36,604 bases of DNA from contig JAQULZ010000008.1 in the NCBI GenBank assembly GCA_028718375.1, positions 1 to 36,604 on the forward strand, given 5' to 3'. The notes below the pieces were generated by a model that was not told where the DNA came from, did not search any database, and saw nothing but the letters and a program-made list of their open reading frames with translations. A program made the translations under genes and the position numbers. Each line of letters begins with the position of its first letter. The stretch's first letter is position 1. Below are positions 24,117-33,177 of this stretch, one piece after another. This DNA comes from Victivallaceae bacterium. Lineage in GTDB: Bacteria; Verrucomicrobiota; Lentisphaeria; Victivallales; Victivallaceae.

Positions 24117-25000
24117 AAAATCGAATCCGGTTTGACGATCTGGGTGCCGATCCCTTCCGGGGTGAAGATCTCCAGCAGCAGCGAATGCCTGGTCCGGCCG
24201 TCGATCAGGTGCACTTTGTTGGTTCCGGCTTCGAGAGCGTGCAGACTGCTCATCACTTTGGGGATCATCCCGCCGGTAATCACCTTATCGGCGATCAGCT
24301 GCTGCACTTCCCCGGCCTCGATGGTGCCGATGACGCTGTTTTCGTCGGCCGGATCGCGCAGGATGCCGGGAACGTCGCTCAGAAATATGAGCTTGCGGGC
24401 TTTCAACGCTTCGGTGATTTTGCAGGCGGCAATATCGGCGTTGATGTTGTAAACCTGGCCGTTCCCGCCGACCCCGAGCGGCGGAATCACCGGAATCAGA
24501 TGCTGTTCAATGGCCCGGTAAATCTCCCGGGTATCGACCTCGATGATATTCCCGACGAAACCGATGTCGAGGTGTTTGCCGGTTTCAGGGCATTTAGCCA
24601 GGAGTTTTTCGGCGCGCAGGATATTTTTACCGGAAATACCGGCAACCCGGCCGCCGGCGGCCGCCCCGTGTTCGACCAGGCTTTTATTGACCTGCTCGTG
24701 CAGCACGTTATCGACGATCTTGATCGTTTCCGCGCAGGTATGGCGCAAACCGTTGACGAATTCCACTTTGATATTCTGCCGCTTGAGTTCGGCGGAAATG
24801 GCTTTGCCGCCGCCGTGGACAACCACCGGCCGCATACCGATACATTCCATGAACACAATATCGCGCATGGTGCTTTTCACCAGTTCCGGGTCTTCCATGG
24901 CGCTGCCGCCGAATTTGACGACGACGATCGCGTCCCGGAATTTCTGGATATAAGGCAACGCCTCGATCAGCACTTCAGCCTTATCGATTACTTGCTGCAT
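24113..25000 (-). CDS. argB: Acetylglutamate kinase
   Basis: 295 aa from the ATG at 25000, chosen over one at 25006 because GGGGA then has proper spacing. It phosphorylates N-acetylglutamate in arginine synthesis. Blocks: VVVKFGGSAMEDP, RPVVVHGGGKAIS, FVNGLRHTC with the substrate Arg, NINADIAACKITEAL, and GGMIPKVMSSLHAL. The N-terminal helix before the kinase core resembles that of arginine-inhibited hexameric forms, so feedback inhibition is plausible. No other arg gene is in the window. Confidence 0.97.
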   Translation of the reverse strand: MQQVIDKAEVLIEALPYIQKFRDAIVVVKFGGSAMEDPELVKSTMRDIVFMECIGMRPVVVHGGGKAISAELKRQNIKVEFVNGLRHTCAETIKIVDNVLHEQVNKSLVEHGAAAGGRVAGISGKNILRAEKLLAKCPETGKHLDIGFVGNIIEVDTREIYRAIEQHLIPVIPPLGVGGNGQVYNINADIAACKITEALKARKLIFLSDVPGILRDPADENSVIGTIEAGEVQQLIADKVITGGMIPKVMSSLHALEAGTNKVHLIDGRTRHSLLLEIFTPEGIGTQIVKPDSIL

Positions 25001-25110
25001 AGTCATTCCCCGACGGTTAAAACCAAACCATATCGACCCGGTTTAATATAAATTGCCTCCGGCCGGTAGCAAGCGAAGTCCGGAAATAAAACCGAAATTC
25101 AGCCGGTATA

Positions 25111-25743
25111 TTATGCAACTGCGGCAACGAATCCGGCAAATGATTTCGCCTCCAAATCGTAAGTCAGGCCGCGCGGATCGCCGAAGCCGTAACTGGCCCA
25201 GCAGCGTTTCATCCCGGCGCGCGTTCCCGCTTCCATATCGGTATAATGGTCGCCGACCATCCAGCTCCGGGTCACATCCGCCCGCCATTTGGCGGCGAAA
25301 TGCAATAGCGCCTCCGGTTCGGGTTTCAGCGGATAACCACCCCCTCCCCCCATAATCTCGTCAAAATACCGCGCCGCGTCAAGCCGGTTCAATAATAATT
25401 TTGCCGACTCATCCGGCTTATTGGTGATCACCGCCAGTTTCCAGCCCGATGCCGTCAACGTCCGCAAACCTTCGGCAACCCCCGGATAGAGCTCCGTTGC
25501 ATCGGTCAGATGTTCCAGATAAAACTGTTTCATCCGCGGCAGGGCGTCATCGATATCGATTTTCTCCCCCCGCAGTGAACGCTCGATCAGCTTGCGCGCG
25601 CCGTTGCCGATATAACCGCAGACCGTTTCCAGCGGCAGCGGCGGCAAACGATAAAACTCCCGGGTCAGATTGACCGCCGTCGTCAAATCCCGGCGGGAAT
25701 CGATCAGCGTCCCGTCCAAATCAAAAATAATTACCTGAGGCAT
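25111..25743 (-). CDS. gph: HAD hydrolase, phosphoglycolate phosphatase type
   Basis: 210 aa. HAD motif I FDLDGTLIDS at 7-16 with the Asp nucleophile, motif II VITNKPD, motif III Lys in LKPEPEALL, and motif IV MVGDHYTDMEAG. A helical cap after motif I fits Gph/PGP-type enzymes that clear 2-phosphoglycolate, for example from oxidative DNA damage. Substrate specificity within the family is uncertain. It follows tsaD by six bases; 104 bases without features separate it from argB. Confidence 0.88.
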   Translation of the reverse strand: MPQVIIFDLDGTLIDSRRDLTTAVNLTREFYRLPPLPLETVCGYIGNGARKLIERSLRGEKIDIDDALPRMKQFYLEHLTDATELYPGVAEGLRTLTASGWKLAVITNKPDESAKLLLNRLDAARYFDEIMGGGGGYPLKPEPEALLHFAAKWRADVTRSWMVGDHYTDMEAGTRAGMKRCWASYGFGDPRGLTYDLEAKSFAGFVAAVA

Positions 25744-25749
25744 AAACCA

Positions 25750-26853
25750 TCACTCCCGATGTTCAATTATTTCCCGGCTGAAATTCACAAACGGCACTTC
25801 GGAAATCAGCGGCAGCCGCGCGAACGCATCCGTGTCCGGCGGCGAAAATTCGTTTTTTTCATAATAATAATGCGCCAGCCCGGCCACCATCGCAGCGTTA
25901 TCAGTACAGTATTTCCGCTCCGCCAGCCGCAGCGCCGCGGTTTCCGGCAACACTTCCGGCAAGCGCGCCCGCAGCACCGCATTGCACGCCACCCCGCCGC
26001 ACAATACCACGGTACGGACAGCATATTCGCCGGCCGCCGCCGCGGTTTTCCGGGCCAGGACATCGATCACCGCCTCCTGATAGGACGCCGCGGTATCAGC
26101 CAATTCCCGCCCTTCGAGCCGCCGCCCGCCCTGCCCTGCCCGGCGAAGCTGATAAAGCAAAGCGGTTTTTACCCCGCTGAAACTGAAATTGAATCGGTGT
26201 TCGGGAGCTACGGCTTTACCCGCCTGCCCGGTCAAAGAACGCGGAAAACGGTATTTGAACGGATCGCCGTTTTCTGCAGCTCTCTGAATGAGCGGTCCGC
26301 CGGGGTAACCCAATCCGAGCATTTTTGCGGCCTTGTCCAACGCTTCTCCGGCGGCGTCGTCAATCGTCGTCCCCACCAGCCGCGCCTGTCCCCGGACATC
26401 AACCAACAACAGCGCCGTATGGCCGCCGGAAACCACCAGCGCCAGCAGCGGATAGGTTTCGGGACGCTGCAAAGCGGCGGCATCATCCAGGAAGGCGGCA
26501 TAAATATGAGCGATAAAATGATTGATCCCGATCAGCGGCAGATTATTGCCGAGCGCAATGCCTTTCGCCAGATTCAGCCCGACCAGCAGAGCCGGCATTA
26601 AGCCGGGGCCGTTAGTTACCGCCACCGCGTCAAGCTCCCGCAAACCGACGCCGGCTTCACGCAGCGCGCTTTTCAGGACGGGACGGGCGGCGGTCAGGTG
26701 TTCGCGCGCCGCCAGTTCGGGCACCACCCCGCCGTGCGCCGCATGCCGGGCGATCTGCGACGCCACCCGATTACTCAACACTTCCGAACCGTTTTTCACC
26801 ACCGCCGCGGCAGTCTCATCGCAACTGGTCTCGATACCTAAAATCAAACTCAT
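25750..26853 (-). CDS. tsaD: tRNA N6-adenosine threonylcarbamoyltransferase
   Basis: 367 aa from the ATG at 26853, which has GGAG six bases upstream. It transfers the threonylcarbamoyl group to A37 of ANN-decoding tRNAs with TsaB, TsaC and TsaE. Signatures: LGIETSCDETAAAVV, the metal-binding HxxxH in INHFIAHIYA, VSGGHTALLLV, GLGYPGGP, VLCGGVACNAVLR and CTDNAAM. It is the first gene of the nine-gene leftward run. A dispersed repeat hairpin lies immediately upstream, between tsaD and its presumed promoter. Confidence 0.98.
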   Translation of the reverse strand: MSLILGIETSCDETAAAVVKNGSEVLSNRVASQIARHAAHGGVVPELAAREHLTAARPVLKSALREAGVGLRELDAVAVTNGPGLMPALLVGLNLAKGIALGNNLPLIGINHFIAHIYAAFLDDAAALQRPETYPLLALVVSGGHTALLLVDVRGQARLVGTTIDDAAGEALDKAAKMLGLGYPGGPLIQRAAENGDPFKYRFPRSLTGQAGKAVAPEHRFNFSFSGVKTALLYQLRRAGQGGRRLEGRELADTAASYQEAVIDVLARKTAAAAGEYAVRTVVLCGGVACNAVLRARLPEVLPETAALRLAERKYCTDNAAMVAGLAHYYYEKNEFSPPDTDAFARLPLISEVPFVNFSREIIEHRE

Positions 26854-26871
26854 CGACAACTCCGGATTTTT

Positions 26872-26938
26872 ACCACGAAATACACGAAATACACGAAAAA
26901 AAAGAATTTTAAAAAATAACTTTCGTGTATTTCGTGGT
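26872..26938. repeat. Hairpin copy of the CACGAAATA-unit dispersed repeat
   Basis: Left arm of three near-perfect 9-bp units (26872-26898), right arm of two units (26921-26938) in inverse orientation, A/T-rich loop. It lies in the divergent gap upstream of tsaD. The 18-bp inverted part is a perfect match. Confidence 0.85.
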
Positions 26939-27060
26939 TCATTATAGCCAGTTTTCCCGAAAAAACAATCACCGGCAGTTGTTTTTTCCGTTTTCCGGCA
27001 TCATAATATCTAAAGAGGGTCTTTTTTTTTAATATATCATCCAAACGCGAGGATTTTATC

Positions 27061-27633
27061 ATGACTACCATCAGCATTTTTTCCAATGCGTCATCCCGTA
27101 CGTTCCTGGATTTCATCATTTATCGCGGCATTCTGGCTTTGGTTATCGGCGGCTTTTTCGTGACCATGCCGGAAACCGCCGCGACGCTGATCTGCATTAT
27201 ATTGGGACTTTTTCTGCTGGTAAACGGGCTGCTGGCGGTATTCAGAGGCTTGAAACTGGATGAAAACAAAACTCCCTTGCTGATCTACGGCATTATTTGC
27301 ATCCTCGCCGGAATAGTGATCCTGATGCAGCCGATTCTGCTGAAAGGACTTTTCGTTCTGATCTTCGCGTTATGGGTATTGATTTCCGGCGGGCATCAGT
27401 TGGTTATCGCCGGAAAGGATAAATCCAATCCGCCCCTCGCCCGCATCCTGACCGCCCTGACCGGGCTCATTTCCATCCTGCTGGGGCTGGCGCTGCTGTT
27501 CTATCCCAATATCGGGTTGAATCTCATCGTCATGCTGATCGGCATCTATCTGGTAATTTTCGGCGTTCTGGGAATCGCCACCGGTTCCGTTATCCACCGG
27601 GCCGACAAACACGCGCATACCATGATCGGATAA
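27061..27633 (+). CDS. HdeD/DUF308-like membrane protein
   Basis: This 190-aa protein has about six membrane helices in pairs, with the HdeD-family pattern: RGILALVIGGFFVTMPETAA, then GLFLLVNGLLAVFRG, then GIICILAGIVILMQP. The family is linked to acid resistance in enterobacteria but is mostly uncharacterised. GAGG precedes the ATG. It is a single gene, divergent from tsaD and ending two bases from the convergent radical SAM gene. Confidence 0.85.
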   Translation: MTTISIFSNASSRTFLDFIIYRGILALVIGGFFVTMPETAATLICIILGLFLLVNGLLAVFRGLKLDENKTPLLIYGIICILAGIVILMQPILLKGLFVLIFALWVLISGGHQLVIAGKDKSNPPLARILTALTGLISILLGLALLFYPNIGLNLIVMLIGIYLVIFGVLGIATGSVIHRADKHAHTMIG

Positions 27634-27635
27634 AC

Positions 27636-28502
27636 TCATAAAAACAGCGGAGTAAAGCCGGGACCGTTTTTGTCCAAATCTCCGCTTTCCAACTGGGAAC
27701 CCAGAGTCCGGAGCAGCTCAGCTTTATTATGAGGTAAACGCCCTTCCAGCGGTACCGGGTTGGAAGTATGGTTCGCCCTGAATACGGTCTTCGTCATTTC
27801 CAGACCGGCCACGATATCCCGCAATTCGCTGACCGCCTCATATTCGGAGAGCGTTTCGAAACCGTCGAACATCACCGTTCCCGGCACTTCCACAAAACGC
27901 AGCGCCGACAACAGCCGCGGCTGCATCCGGTTGAGCGCGGCGGCAGTAAGCCGGGCATGTTCCGCCGAATAGATTTTGCCGCCCAGCCCCAGCAGAATCA
28001 TCACCGAAGCGCGCAAACCGCACTTCTGAGCCAACCGCACCGCGTCGACCATGGCGTCAACCTTTTCACCCTTGCTGACCAAATCCAGAACTTTCTGACT
28101 GCCGCTTTCAAAGCCCAGGTAAAGCGTATTCAGTTTGAGCCGGCGCAGTTCCGCTAACTGTTCGGCATTTTTAGCCAGGATGGAACTGCCGTTGGCATAG
28201 ACATTGACCCGGTTCAGGCGCGGAAAAAACGAATTAAGGGCGGTCAGATAAGCCTCCAGCGTGGCAAAAGGCAGCTGCATCACATCGCCGTCCGCCAGGA
28301 ATATCCGGCGGGCTTCCGGATAAAGTCCGGCGGTATGAGCAAATTCCGCCAGCGTTTCCTCCGGATCGCGTAAAGCATAACGGACGCCTTTATACATGCC
28401 GCAAAACCGGCAGGTATTATGCGGGCAGCCGCGCGCCACCTGGAAAATCAGACTTCCGGCCTCGGCCGGCGGCCTGAATAAAGGTTCTTCATATTTCGGC
28501 AT
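27636..28502 (-). CDS. Radical SAM protein with CX4CX2C cluster motif
   Basis: 288 aa from the ATG at 28502 (an in-frame ATG at 28511 is also possible). The cluster-binding cysteines are C26, C31 and C34 in RGCPHNTCRFCGMYKG, spaced CX4CX2C rather than the usual CX3CX2C. Downstream elements are typical of the radical SAM barrel, including FLADGDVMQLP and LYLGFESGSQKVLDLV. Related uncharacterised proteins with the same cysteine spacing are widespread. It lies 18 bases after an NTase-HEPN gene on the same strand. Substrate unknown. Confidence 0.85.
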   Translation of the reverse strand: MPKYEEPLFRPPAEAGSLIFQVARGCPHNTCRFCGMYKGVRYALRDPEETLAEFAHTAGLYPEARRIFLADGDVMQLPFATLEAYLTALNSFFPRLNRVNVYANGSSILAKNAEQLAELRRLKLNTLYLGFESGSQKVLDLVSKGEKVDAMVDAVRLAQKCGLRASVMILLGLGGKIYSAEHARLTAAALNRMQPRLLSALRFVEVPGTVMFDGFETLSEYEAVSELRDIVAGLEMTKTVFRANHTSNPVPLEGRLPHNKAELLRTLGSQLESGDLDKNGPGFTPLFL

Positions 28503-28520
28503 GGATACCATCCCAAAACT

Positions 28521-29381
28521 TTAAAAACCGGCGATTTTCGATTTGCAGATTTTTTTCGTCAGCTCAAGCAGCAATTTCACGCGCCGGGATAAATATTCCA
28601 GGTCTTCCCGGCTGATCCGGTAAGCCGGATCGTAACGCGCCCCGATATAAGCGTAATCCAGCAATTTGAACCGGTCCCGCTCTTCCCCGGTTTCCTTCGG
28701 GAAAATATCCGCCAGCGCAGCTTCATGTCCGGCGGCCATGCCGCCCAGAATATCGAGCAGATGTTCATTGGGGCTGTAGTTAGTAAAAACGAGCAAAACA
28801 GCTTTGTAAGAAGATTCCGTAACCTGATGCAGTAAAAAAGCGGCTTGCCTATAATCCCCTTCGTTAAAATAAAATTTAAACCCCTTCAAGAATTTTTCCG
28901 CATTATCAAACCAGGAATCAAAATGATCCTGAGCAAGCCGCTGTCTTTCCATGGGTTTCAGTTTTCGTTTCCGGGCCAGTTTGAAATTCCCGGAATCATA
29001 CAGCCGACATCCCTCTTTCCGGACATCCGAATAGAAATACTGGCCCTGAGCAAGTTTAATATTGAGTTCCTGAATATCGTGGCTGACAAGCTGTACTTGA
29101 GCACTTAAGCCGGAACGGCGACATTCAGCGGTGATTTTATCCCATAAACCGGTATCCAGCGCAGTCGCTTTACCGCCGGTAACGACGAGAATATCGTAAT
29201 CCGATTCATGACCGGATTTCCGGCCCGGCCTAAGATCGTCTGCAACTTTGTAATCGCCTCGCGCATAGGAACCGAACAGAATGATCATTTCCACGTCTTC
29301 GCAATGGGCGCGAACGGTCGAAACGATCCGTTTCAGTTCGTTTTGTTTATCTGGCGGAAGATGTGCAGGAGTCTCTTTCAT
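28521..29381 (-). CDS. Nucleotidyltransferase-HEPN fusion protein (copy 1)
   Basis: 286 aa from the ATG at 29381, which aligns with the start of the homologue at 33178. Residues 1-130 form a MNT-type nucleotidyltransferase: LFGSYARGD, then DYDILVV. The GS-to-DxD spacing is GSX22DXD rather than the usual GSX10DXD. Residues about 150-286 are a HEPN domain (RQAAFLLHQVTESSYKAVLL, then YIGARYDPAY). In split systems the NTase is an antitoxin that AMPylates the HEPN toxin; here both are on one chain. The RX4-6H ribonuclease motif is not convincingly present (RX6H occurs, but in the wrong helix). It follows dnaE by 55 bases. Confidence 0.82.
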   Translation of the reverse strand: MKETPAHLPPDKQNELKRIVSTVRAHCEDVEMIILFGSYARGDYKVADDLRPGRKSGHESDYDILVVTGGKATALDTGLWDKITAECRRSGLSAQVQLVSHDIQELNIKLAQGQYFYSDVRKEGCRLYDSGNFKLARKRKLKPMERQRLAQDHFDSWFDNAEKFLKGFKFYFNEGDYRQAAFLLHQVTESSYKAVLLVFTNYSPNEHLLDILGGMAAGHEAALADIFPKETGEERDRFKLLDYAYIGARYDPAYRISREDLEYLSRRVKLLLELTKKICKSKIAGF

Positions 29382-29436
29382 ATCGGAAAATATATGCCGC
29401 AACACCGGATCAGTAAAGCGGTTATGTTAACTATTT

Positions 29437-32400
29437 TTACACCGGAGCGGTTTCTTTTTTTCTGAAATTGAACTGCCGCTTCGGTTCGGGAACCTGATCG
29501 TTAGCCTTGAGCCGCCAGCGCTTTTCCCCCAGACATTGGCGGATTTCATCCAGCAACTCGTTGGTAACCGCAACCCGGAATTTAGAACTGGCTTCAATAA
29601 AAACATATTTGTCATCCAGACAGGAAATACATAAAATAACGCTGGTATTTCCAGGGTAACGGCGGCAGATTTCCAGCAGCTTTTCCAGGTCTCCGGCGGT
29701 ATTTGAACCCTCAAAAAAATGAACGTGGATTTCAGCGGTATAATCTAGCATCACCCGTTCCATCGGCACCACCCGTTCCACCACCAGGCTGACTGTTCCG
29801 GTTTCCTCCTGCTTTCGAGTCGTGGCCTCAATAAGCACCGGCATATCGGCGTCCAGGGTAATCCGGTCTTTTTCCAGCTGTTCCAGACCCGAATTGTAGA
29901 TCACCGCTTCGTGCGAAGTATCCAGGTCCTCGAACTCCAGAACCCCAAACGCCTTTCCCGATCTTCTGCCGTAGCGCCGGGAAAAATTTTTGACGATCCC
30001 CCCTACCCGGACACCGACACTGTCGTCAAGCTCATTCAGGTTTATCAGCTTCACGGTTGAATAAATCTCGACCGTATCGCAATATTTTCCCAGCGGATGG
30101 CCGGTCACATAAAAACCGAGCAGTTCCTTCTCATATTTGAGCAGTTCATGTTCGTCGAATTCCGGAATGTCCGGCACTGGCACGGAAAAAATTTCTTTTT
30201 GGGCGGAATCATCGAGCAGGTCGAACAGTGAACCCTGTCCCGCCAGGCGGTCTCTGACCCGAATCGCGGCATACCCCAGCGTAGCCTCGGCCACCGCCAG
30301 AATCTGCGACCGGCGCAGCCCGAAAGTGTCAAATGCCCCGGCTTTGGCGAAATGCTCGATTACCCGGCTGTTCATCGCTTCGCCGCAGCGCTCGCAGAAA
30401 TCCAGGAAACTGACGAAACAGCCGTTTCGGCGGGCTTCGATGATTTTGCCGGCGGCGGCTTCGCCGCAGCCTTTGACCGCGCCCAAGCCGAAGCGGATCG
30501 AATTCCCATCCACCGAAAAATCGATCCCGCTGGAATTCACATCCGGCGGCAGCACATTGATCCCCATTTCGCGGCATTCAGTCATCAGAAAGGCGATTTT
30601 ATCGGCGTTGTCGATTTCGGCGGAAAGCACCGCCGCCATGAATTCAACCGGATAATTGGCCTTGAGATAAGCCGTCTGATAAGCGATGAACGCATAGGCG
30701 GCGCTATGCGACTTGTTGAAGCCGTAACCGGCGAATTTACTGATTTTTTCCCAGATTTCAGCGGCGAGCTTCTCGCCGATCTGATTATGCTCGGCACACC
30801 CCCGGATGAATTTCGCTTTCTGATCGGCCAGTACATCCTCTTTCTTTTTCCCGATGGCACGCCGCAGGATGTCGGCGCCGCCAAGACTGAAACCGGCCAA
30901 TACCTGCACCACCTGCATAATCTGTTCCTGGTAAACCATAATACCGTAGGTTTCCTTCAGCAGGCTTTCCATTCGGGGATGGTCATATTCAATCCGCGCC
31001 TCTCCTTTCTTACGCGCGATAAAATCCGGGATGAACTGCATCGGGCCCGGCCGATACATCGCCACCAACGCAATAATATGTTCTATTTTCTCGATGCCCA
31101 ACTGGCGGCAGAGATTCTGCATCCCGGTAGATTCCAGTTGGAATACCGCCACCGTATCGCCGCGGTTCAGCAGGGCAAACGTTTCAGTATCGTCAAACGG
31201 AATGCTGTCGATGTCCAGTTCAATACGGCGCGTTTCCCGGATATTGTCTACGGCGTTCTGGATGATCGTCAGGGTTTTCAGCCCTAAAAAGTCCATTTTC
31301 AGCAAACCGAGTTCCTCGCAGGGCAGCGCCGGAAAGGAAGTGATGATTTCGCCTTTGGCGCCGCGGGTCAGCGGAACGAGATTGTCCAGCCGCTGGTCGC
31401 CGATAATGACCCCGGCCGCGTGAATACCCATCTGGCGGTTGATGCCCTCCAGAACTTCGGCATATTCGAAAATTTCCCTTACGTACGCTTCCTGGTCAAT
31501 GAGCCGGCGCAAGTCCGCCGATTCCTTTACCGCCCGTTCCAGGGTCATTTTCGGATCGCCCGGAATCAGTTTGGTGATCCGGTCGCTTTCCTCGAAAGTA
31601 CGCCCCAGAACCCGCGCCACATCCTTGATCACCGCTTTGGCTTTCAGTGTACCGTAAGTACCGATCTGGGAAACGCTGTCCTCACCGTATTTGTGCCGCA
31701 CATAGTCAATGACTTCGAAACGGCGTTTTTCACAGAAGTCAATATCAAAATCGGGCGGGCTGACGCGTTCCGGATTCAGGAAGCGTTCAAACAGCAGATT
31801 GTATTTCAGGGGATCGAGATTGGTGATGTTGGTCAAATAAGCCACCACGCTGCCCGCTCCGGAACCGCGCCCCGGTCCAACCGGGATTTTCCGCTGCTTG
31901 GCATAATTAATGAAATCGGCCACCACCAGAAAATAACTGCAATACTTTGAACTGTCAATGACCTCCAGTTCATAATCCATGCGCTCGACAATCGCCTGCT
32001 GTTCAGGAGTCAATGCCTCGGCCCGGCGCGGCTCAAAGCCGTAACGGGCGGGCATATTATCGCAGCAGATATTGCGCAGCAGTTCCTTTTCCGTGATTTG
32101 GGGGTCATTGACCTGATATACCGGATAATGATTGACCTCGGGAGCGAATTTGAATTCAAGTCCGCAGCGTTCGGCAACCGCAACGGTATTGGTCACCGCC
32201 TGCGGAATTTCCCGGAAAAGCGCTTTCATTTCGTCCGGACTTTTAAAATAATATTCCGGACCGGAAAAACGGAAACGTTTGGGATCGTCCAGTTTGGAGC
32301 CGGTCTGAATGCAAAGCATGATCTCATGCGCTTTGGCGTGTTCCTGGCGCAGGTAATGCACGTCATTGGTGGCGACCAGCGGCAATTCCAGTTTTTTCGC

Positions 32401-32985
32401 CAGTTCGACCAGGCCGCGGTTGGCGATCTTCTCCTCTTTCAGGCCGTGATCCATGACTTCCAGGTAAAAATTGTCCCGGCCGAAAATATCGGTATATTCG
32501 CCGACCGCCTTTTCCGCCCCGGCCAGGTCGCCGTTCAGAATGAAATGTGGTACCTCACCGCCGACGCAGGCGCTGAACGCCAGCAGTCCGGCATGATGTT
32601 CGGCCAGCAGTTCCTTATCGATCCGGGGCTTGTAGAAAAAACCGTTGACGGCGGCTTCGCTCATCAATTTGCACAAACTGTAGTAACCGCGGAGGTCTTT
32701 GGCGAGCAGCAGGAGATGATAGCCGCGGATGTTAGGGACGGCGGGGTTTTTGTCGAACCGGGTGGTCGGGGAGACATAGGCTTCGCAGCCGGCAATCGGT
32801 TTGATGCCGGCCCTGCTGAAATTCCGGTACATATCCATTATGCCGCCCATAAAACCGTGATCGGTTACCGCCAGCGCCGGCATATCGTATTTTTTCGCCA
32901 TTTCGATCAGGCCGCTGATCGTGCAGGCCCCGTCCAACAAACTGTAATGACTGTGCAAGTGCAAATGAACAAAATCCGCCGCCAT
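29437..32985 (-). CDS. dnaE: DNA polymerase III alpha subunit
   Basis: 1182 aa, the replicative polymerase subunit. An N-terminal PHP domain begins FVHLHLHSHYSLLDGA. The catalytic Asp triad region PDFDIDFCEKRR and GRGSGAGSVVAYLTNI mark the C-family palm. MGIHAAGVIIGD, GFNKSHSAAYAFIAYQTAYL and LPPDVNSSG follow, and a C-terminal OB-fold region (VRVGGIVKNFSRRYGR) with an extra end domain closes it. There is no embedded exonuclease, so it is a DnaE1-type enzyme that needs a separate epsilon subunit. GGGGGATC precedes the ATG. Homologous NTase-HEPN genes flank it on both sides. Confidence 0.98.
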   Translation of the reverse strand: MAADFVHLHLHSHYSLLDGACTISGLIEMAKKYDMPALAVTDHGFMGGIMDMYRNFSRAGIKPIAGCEAYVSPTTRFDKNPAVPNIRGYHLLLLAKDLRGYYSLCKLMSEAAVNGFFYKPRIDKELLAEHHAGLLAFSACVGGEVPHFILNGDLAGAEKAVGEYTDIFGRDNFYLEVMDHGLKEEKIANRGLVELAKKLELPLVATNDVHYLRQEHAKAHEIMLCIQTGSKLDDPKRFRFSGPEYYFKSPDEMKALFREIPQAVTNTVAVAERCGLEFKFAPEVNHYPVYQVNDPQITEKELLRNICCDNMPARYGFEPRRAEALTPEQQAIVERMDYELEVIDSSKYCSYFLVVADFINYAKQRKIPVGPGRGSGAGSVVAYLTNITNLDPLKYNLLFERFLNPERVSPPDFDIDFCEKRRFEVIDYVRHKYGEDSVSQIGTYGTLKAKAVIKDVARVLGRTFEESDRITKLIPGDPKMTLERAVKESADLRRLIDQEAYVREIFEYAEVLEGINRQMGIHAAGVIIGDQRLDNLVPLTRGAKGEIITSFPALPCEELGLLKMDFLGLKTLTIIQNAVDNIRETRRIELDIDSIPFDDTETFALLNRGDTVAVFQLESTGMQNLCRQLGIEKIEHIIALVAMYRPGPMQFIPDFIARKKGEARIEYDHPRMESLLKETYGIMVYQEQIMQVVQVLAGFSLGGADILRRAIGKKKEDVLADQKAKFIRGCAEHNQIGEKLAAEIWEKISKFAGYGFNKSHSAAYAFIAYQTAYLKANYPVEFMAAVLSAEIDNADKIAFLMTECREMGINVLPPDVNSSGIDFSVDGNSIRFGLGAVKGCGEAAAGKIIEARRNGCFVSFLDFCERCGEAMNSRVIEHFAKAGAFDTFGLRRSQILAVAEATLGYAAIRVRDRLAGQGSLFDLLDDSAQKEIFSVPVPDIPEFDEHELLKYEKELLGFYVTGHPLGKYCDTVEIYSTVKLINLNELDDSVGVRVGGIVKNFSRRYGRRSGKAFGVLEFEDLDTSHEAVIYNSGLEQLEKDRITLDADMPVLIEATTRKQEETGTVSLVVERVVPMERVMLDYTAEIHVHFFEGSNTAGDLEKLLEICRRYPGNTSVILCISCLDDKYVFIEASSKFRVAVTNELLDEIRQCLGEKRWRLKANDQVPEPKRQFNFRKKETAPV

Positions 32986-33177
32986 TCGATCCCCCGTTTA
33001 AAGAGTAAAATTATTCTGAATGAAACCGCCGTTCCGGAAATCAGGCCATATAAATATCGATTCCTAATGTACCGTAGGCCATCCCAATTATCAAGCGGAA
33101 CCGGCGGCAAAATATGCCGAAACAATTTTTTTCGGTAAGTTTCTGGTTAATCTCTCAAGCCGGGTTATATTTGCAAT

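Noticed and set aside
28750-28870. RX6H in NTase-HEPN copy 1 as the HEPN ribonuclease site
   Set aside because: It lies in the AAFLLHQ helix conserved for structure, and copy 2 has Lys in place of the Arg, so it is probably not the catalytic motif.
32098-33138. 346-codon plus-strand frame
   Set aside because: Antisense to the N-terminal part of dnaE.
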